DNA from: an uncultured Clostridia bacterium
GTDB taxonomy: Bacteria; Bacillota; Clostridia; Christensenellales; UBA1242
DNA: 23,956 bases
Reading direction: 5' to 3'
NCBI GenBank assembly: GCA_946487985.1
Contig: CAMLUY010000004.1
Coordinates: forward strand, 1-23,956
Positions 22,452 to 23,956 of this stretch are shown piece after piece. The notes below the pieces were generated by a model. It saw only the letters and a program-made list of their open reading frames with translations. It did not search any database and was not told the DNA's origin. Made by a program: the position numbers and the translations under genes. Position 1 is the first letter of the stretch; each line of letters begins with the position of its first letter.

Positions 22452-23174
22452 ATGATTAGGGCAAGCAACAGCCTAATTAAAGAATTAAAAAAGCAAAAAC
22501 GAGAAAATTGTTCTTTGCTTTTTTTGGATAATTTGAAGATTATCAATGATGTATTAAAAAAGGGTATTGTTCCTAAATTTATCATAACCAGCAGCAGTGA
22601 AGTTTCTTTTGAAACCGATTGCCCAATTTACTTCGCTGATGCGAAGACCATCGAACAGCTTTCTGACAGTAAAACACCACAAGGAGTGGTATGCGTTGTA
22701 GAATACAAACTAAATATGCCAGAAAAACCTAAAACCAACTTTTTGGTATTAGACGGAGTACAAGACCCTGGAAATGCGGGCACATTGGTTCGAACTGCTG
22801 TTGCCTGCGGATTTGAGTATGTATATTTTATTGAAAGCGTGCATGCAACAAATTCAAAACTTGTACGCAGCAGCGTGGGCACAATCTTTGATTGCAAGAT
22901 TTTCGAAGTTTCAAGAAATGATTTCATAAATATGTTTAAGAAATAGAATTTGAAACTGTTGAAGGCGGACATGCACGGTGAAAATATCTTCAATTTCAAA
23001 GCCGATTCGCAAATCGGTGTAGTTGTTGGCAATGAGGGTCAAGGCGTAAGCGATGAAATAGCCCAGATTTGTTCGCAGTCGGTATCCATACCGATGAAAA
23101 ACAATGTTGAAAGCTTGAATGCTTCGGTTTCAGGCTCGATAATAATGTATCAAATTGCGAAGGAGCAATTTTAG
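22452..23174 (+). pseudogene. SpoU/TrmH-family rRNA 2'-O-methyltransferase gene interrupted by an in-frame TAG
   Basis: Two segments in the same reading frame are split by a single TAG at 22944-22946. The first (164 residues) holds the N-terminal substrate-binding part and SPOUT motif 1 (LDGVQDPGNAGTLVRTA) with Asn and Arg. The second, after the TAG, holds LLKADMHGENIF, motif 2 (VVVGNEGQGVSDEI) and motif 3 (IPMKNNVESLNASVSGSIIMYQ). Without motifs 2 and 3 the SAM-binding knot cannot form. Joined, they make a normal 240-residue enzyme. Other genes here (cdsA, spoIIIAC, rpmI and the Nfo-like gene) end in TAG, so TAG is a stop in this genome. Options are a fresh nonsense mutation, a sequence error or read-through. 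A restart at TTG 22950 or ATG 22971 would lack the N-terminal part. Confidence 0.85.
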
Positions 23175-23256
23175 TTATCGATTCTAGTTACAAATTTGCA
23201 ATACAAGCAGCTTGCAATATATCAATTCTAAAAAATCAAAAGTAGGAGGAAAGAAA

Positions 23257-23956
23257 ATGTCAGGACACTCAAAATGGCATAACATACAGGCAAGAAAAGG
23301 GAAGAGCGATGCTCAAAGAGGTAAAATATTTACTAAAATAGGTCGCGAAATCGCCGTTGTAGTAAAAAATGGCGGTGCAGACCCAGTATCAAACCCAAAA
23401 CTCAAAGATATCATTGCTAAGGCTAAACAAAACAACATGCCAAATGATACCATTGAAAGAAGCATCAAGAAAGCTGCCGGCGAAATAGGCGGTGTCAATT
23501 ATGAAAGCTGCACATATGAGGGCTATGGCGCTGGGGGCTCTGCGGTAATCGTTGAGTGCTTGACAGATAACAAAAACCGCACAGCGGGCGATGTCCGACA
23601 TGCTTTTGATAAGTTTGGCGGCTCGCTTGGCTCGTCTGGGTGCGTAAGCTATTTGTTCCAGCGCAAAGGCACTGTTATGGTAGAGAAAAATGATAAAATT
23701 GACAGTGACGAGTTCATGCTGACAGCTTTGGATTTCGGCGCAACAGATGTAGTTGAATATGACGACTCGTTTGAAGTAATTTGCAAAGCTAATGAACATG
23801 GCAAGCTTGGCGAAAATCTAACAAACGCCGGCTATAATGTGCTTAGCGCAGAAACAAGCATGGTTCCCGATAGTTATATTGACCTCGACGATGAAAAAAT
23901 CATAAAATTTAATAGAATGATAGACGCTTTGGAAGATCTTGATGATGTACAAGAAG
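23257..23956 (+). CDS. YebC/TACO1 family protein (partial, cut by window end)
   Basis: The reading frame is open from ATG 23257 to the window edge (233 complete codons); the typical length is about 240-250, so little is missing. It opens with SGHSKWHNIQARKGKSDAQRG, the family hallmark, then NMPNDTIERSIKKAAGE, YEGYGAGGSAVIVECLTDNKNRT and GGSLGSSGCVSYLF. Family members were named as transcription regulators, and recent work points to a role in translation of proline-rich stretches, which would connect it with efp. GGAGGA lies upstream. TTGCAA and TATATC 16 nt apart in 23175-23230 could be a weak promoter. Confidence 0.93.
   Translation, partial: MSGHSKWHNIQARKGKSDAQRGKIFTKIGREIAVVVKNGGADPVSNPKLKDIIAKAKQNNMPNDTIERSIKKAAGEIGGVNYESCTYEGYGAGGSAVIVECLTDNKNRTAGDVRHAFDKFGGSLGSSGCVSYLFQRKGTVMVEKNDKIDSDEFMLTALDFGATDVVEYDDSFEVICKANEHGKLGENLTNAGYNVLSAETSMVPDSYIDLDDEKIIKFNRMIDALEDLDDVQE

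Noticed and set aside
22452..23174. Genome-wide TAG reassignment as explanation for the split methyltransferase
   Set aside because: cdsA, spoIIIAC, rpmI and the Nfo-like gene end with TAG at their expected C-termini, and no other in-frame TAG was seen in a conserved gene.
23188..23220. TTGCAATA repeated twice near 23195-23215
   Set aside because: Two short copies in an AT-rich gap are not a meaningful repeat array; at most they are part of a weak promoter.
1..23956. Mobile elements, CRISPR arrays, toxin-antitoxin or defence systems
   Set aside because: No transposase, integrase, regular repeat array or defence-type domain was seen; all genes are core or sporulation functions in conserved order on one strand.

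Overview
This is an AT-rich, densely packed, entirely plus-strand stretch of a chromosome from a spore-forming Firmicute, probably a reduced-genome member of class Clostridia. The support is a complete eight-gene spoIIIA operon, the efp-spoIIIA-asp23-nusB-xseA-xseB order, the rimP-nusA-ylxR-ylxQ-infB-rbfA order, Shine-Dalgarno sequences of the AAGGAGG type, frequent TTG starts and many 1-14 nt gene overlaps. The exact lineage cannot be named from the sequence.

Layout. (1) 1-3124: the 3' end of frr, then uppS, cdsA and rseP (undecaprenyl carrier synthesis, CDP-diacylglycerol synthesis, site-2 protease). (2) 3134-4675: at the usual polC place, a short protein with only the PolC N-terminal region, OB fold and DEDDh exonuclease; the PHP and polymerase domains are missing. 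(3) 4716-11814: a promoter and hairpin leader, then rimP, nusA, ylxR, ylxQ, infB, a second promoter and hairpin, then rbfA, nrnA and truB (30S maturation, transcription elongation/antitermination, initiation, nanoRNA degradation, tRNA pseudouridylation). (4) 11888-13428: an endonuclease IV-like TIM-barrel protein, then efp with its own promoter and a clear terminator. (5) 13512-18314: spoIIIAA-AH behind a sigma-E/K-like -10, encoding the mother-cell side of the channel to the forespore. (6) 18315-21154: asp23, nusB, xseA, xseB and an uncharacterised four-helix membrane protein. (7) 21192-23174: an L20-type attenuated leader, infC with an ATT start, rpmI, rplT, and a SpoU rRNA methyltransferase gene interrupted by an in-frame TAG. 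(8) 23257-end: a YebC/TACO1 family gene cut by the window edge.

Almost all genes are housekeeping. The points worth attention are the cut-down PolC-like exonuclease, the absence of every MEP isoprenoid gene normally found at these loci (dxr, ispG, ispA, dxs) although uppS is kept, the amber-interrupted methyltransferase, and the infC leader with its mutually exclusive pairings and two possible start codons. I saw no mobile element, CRISPR array, tRNA or rRNA. No stretch over 300 bases lacks a gene; the longest gap (21155-21373) is the infC leader.
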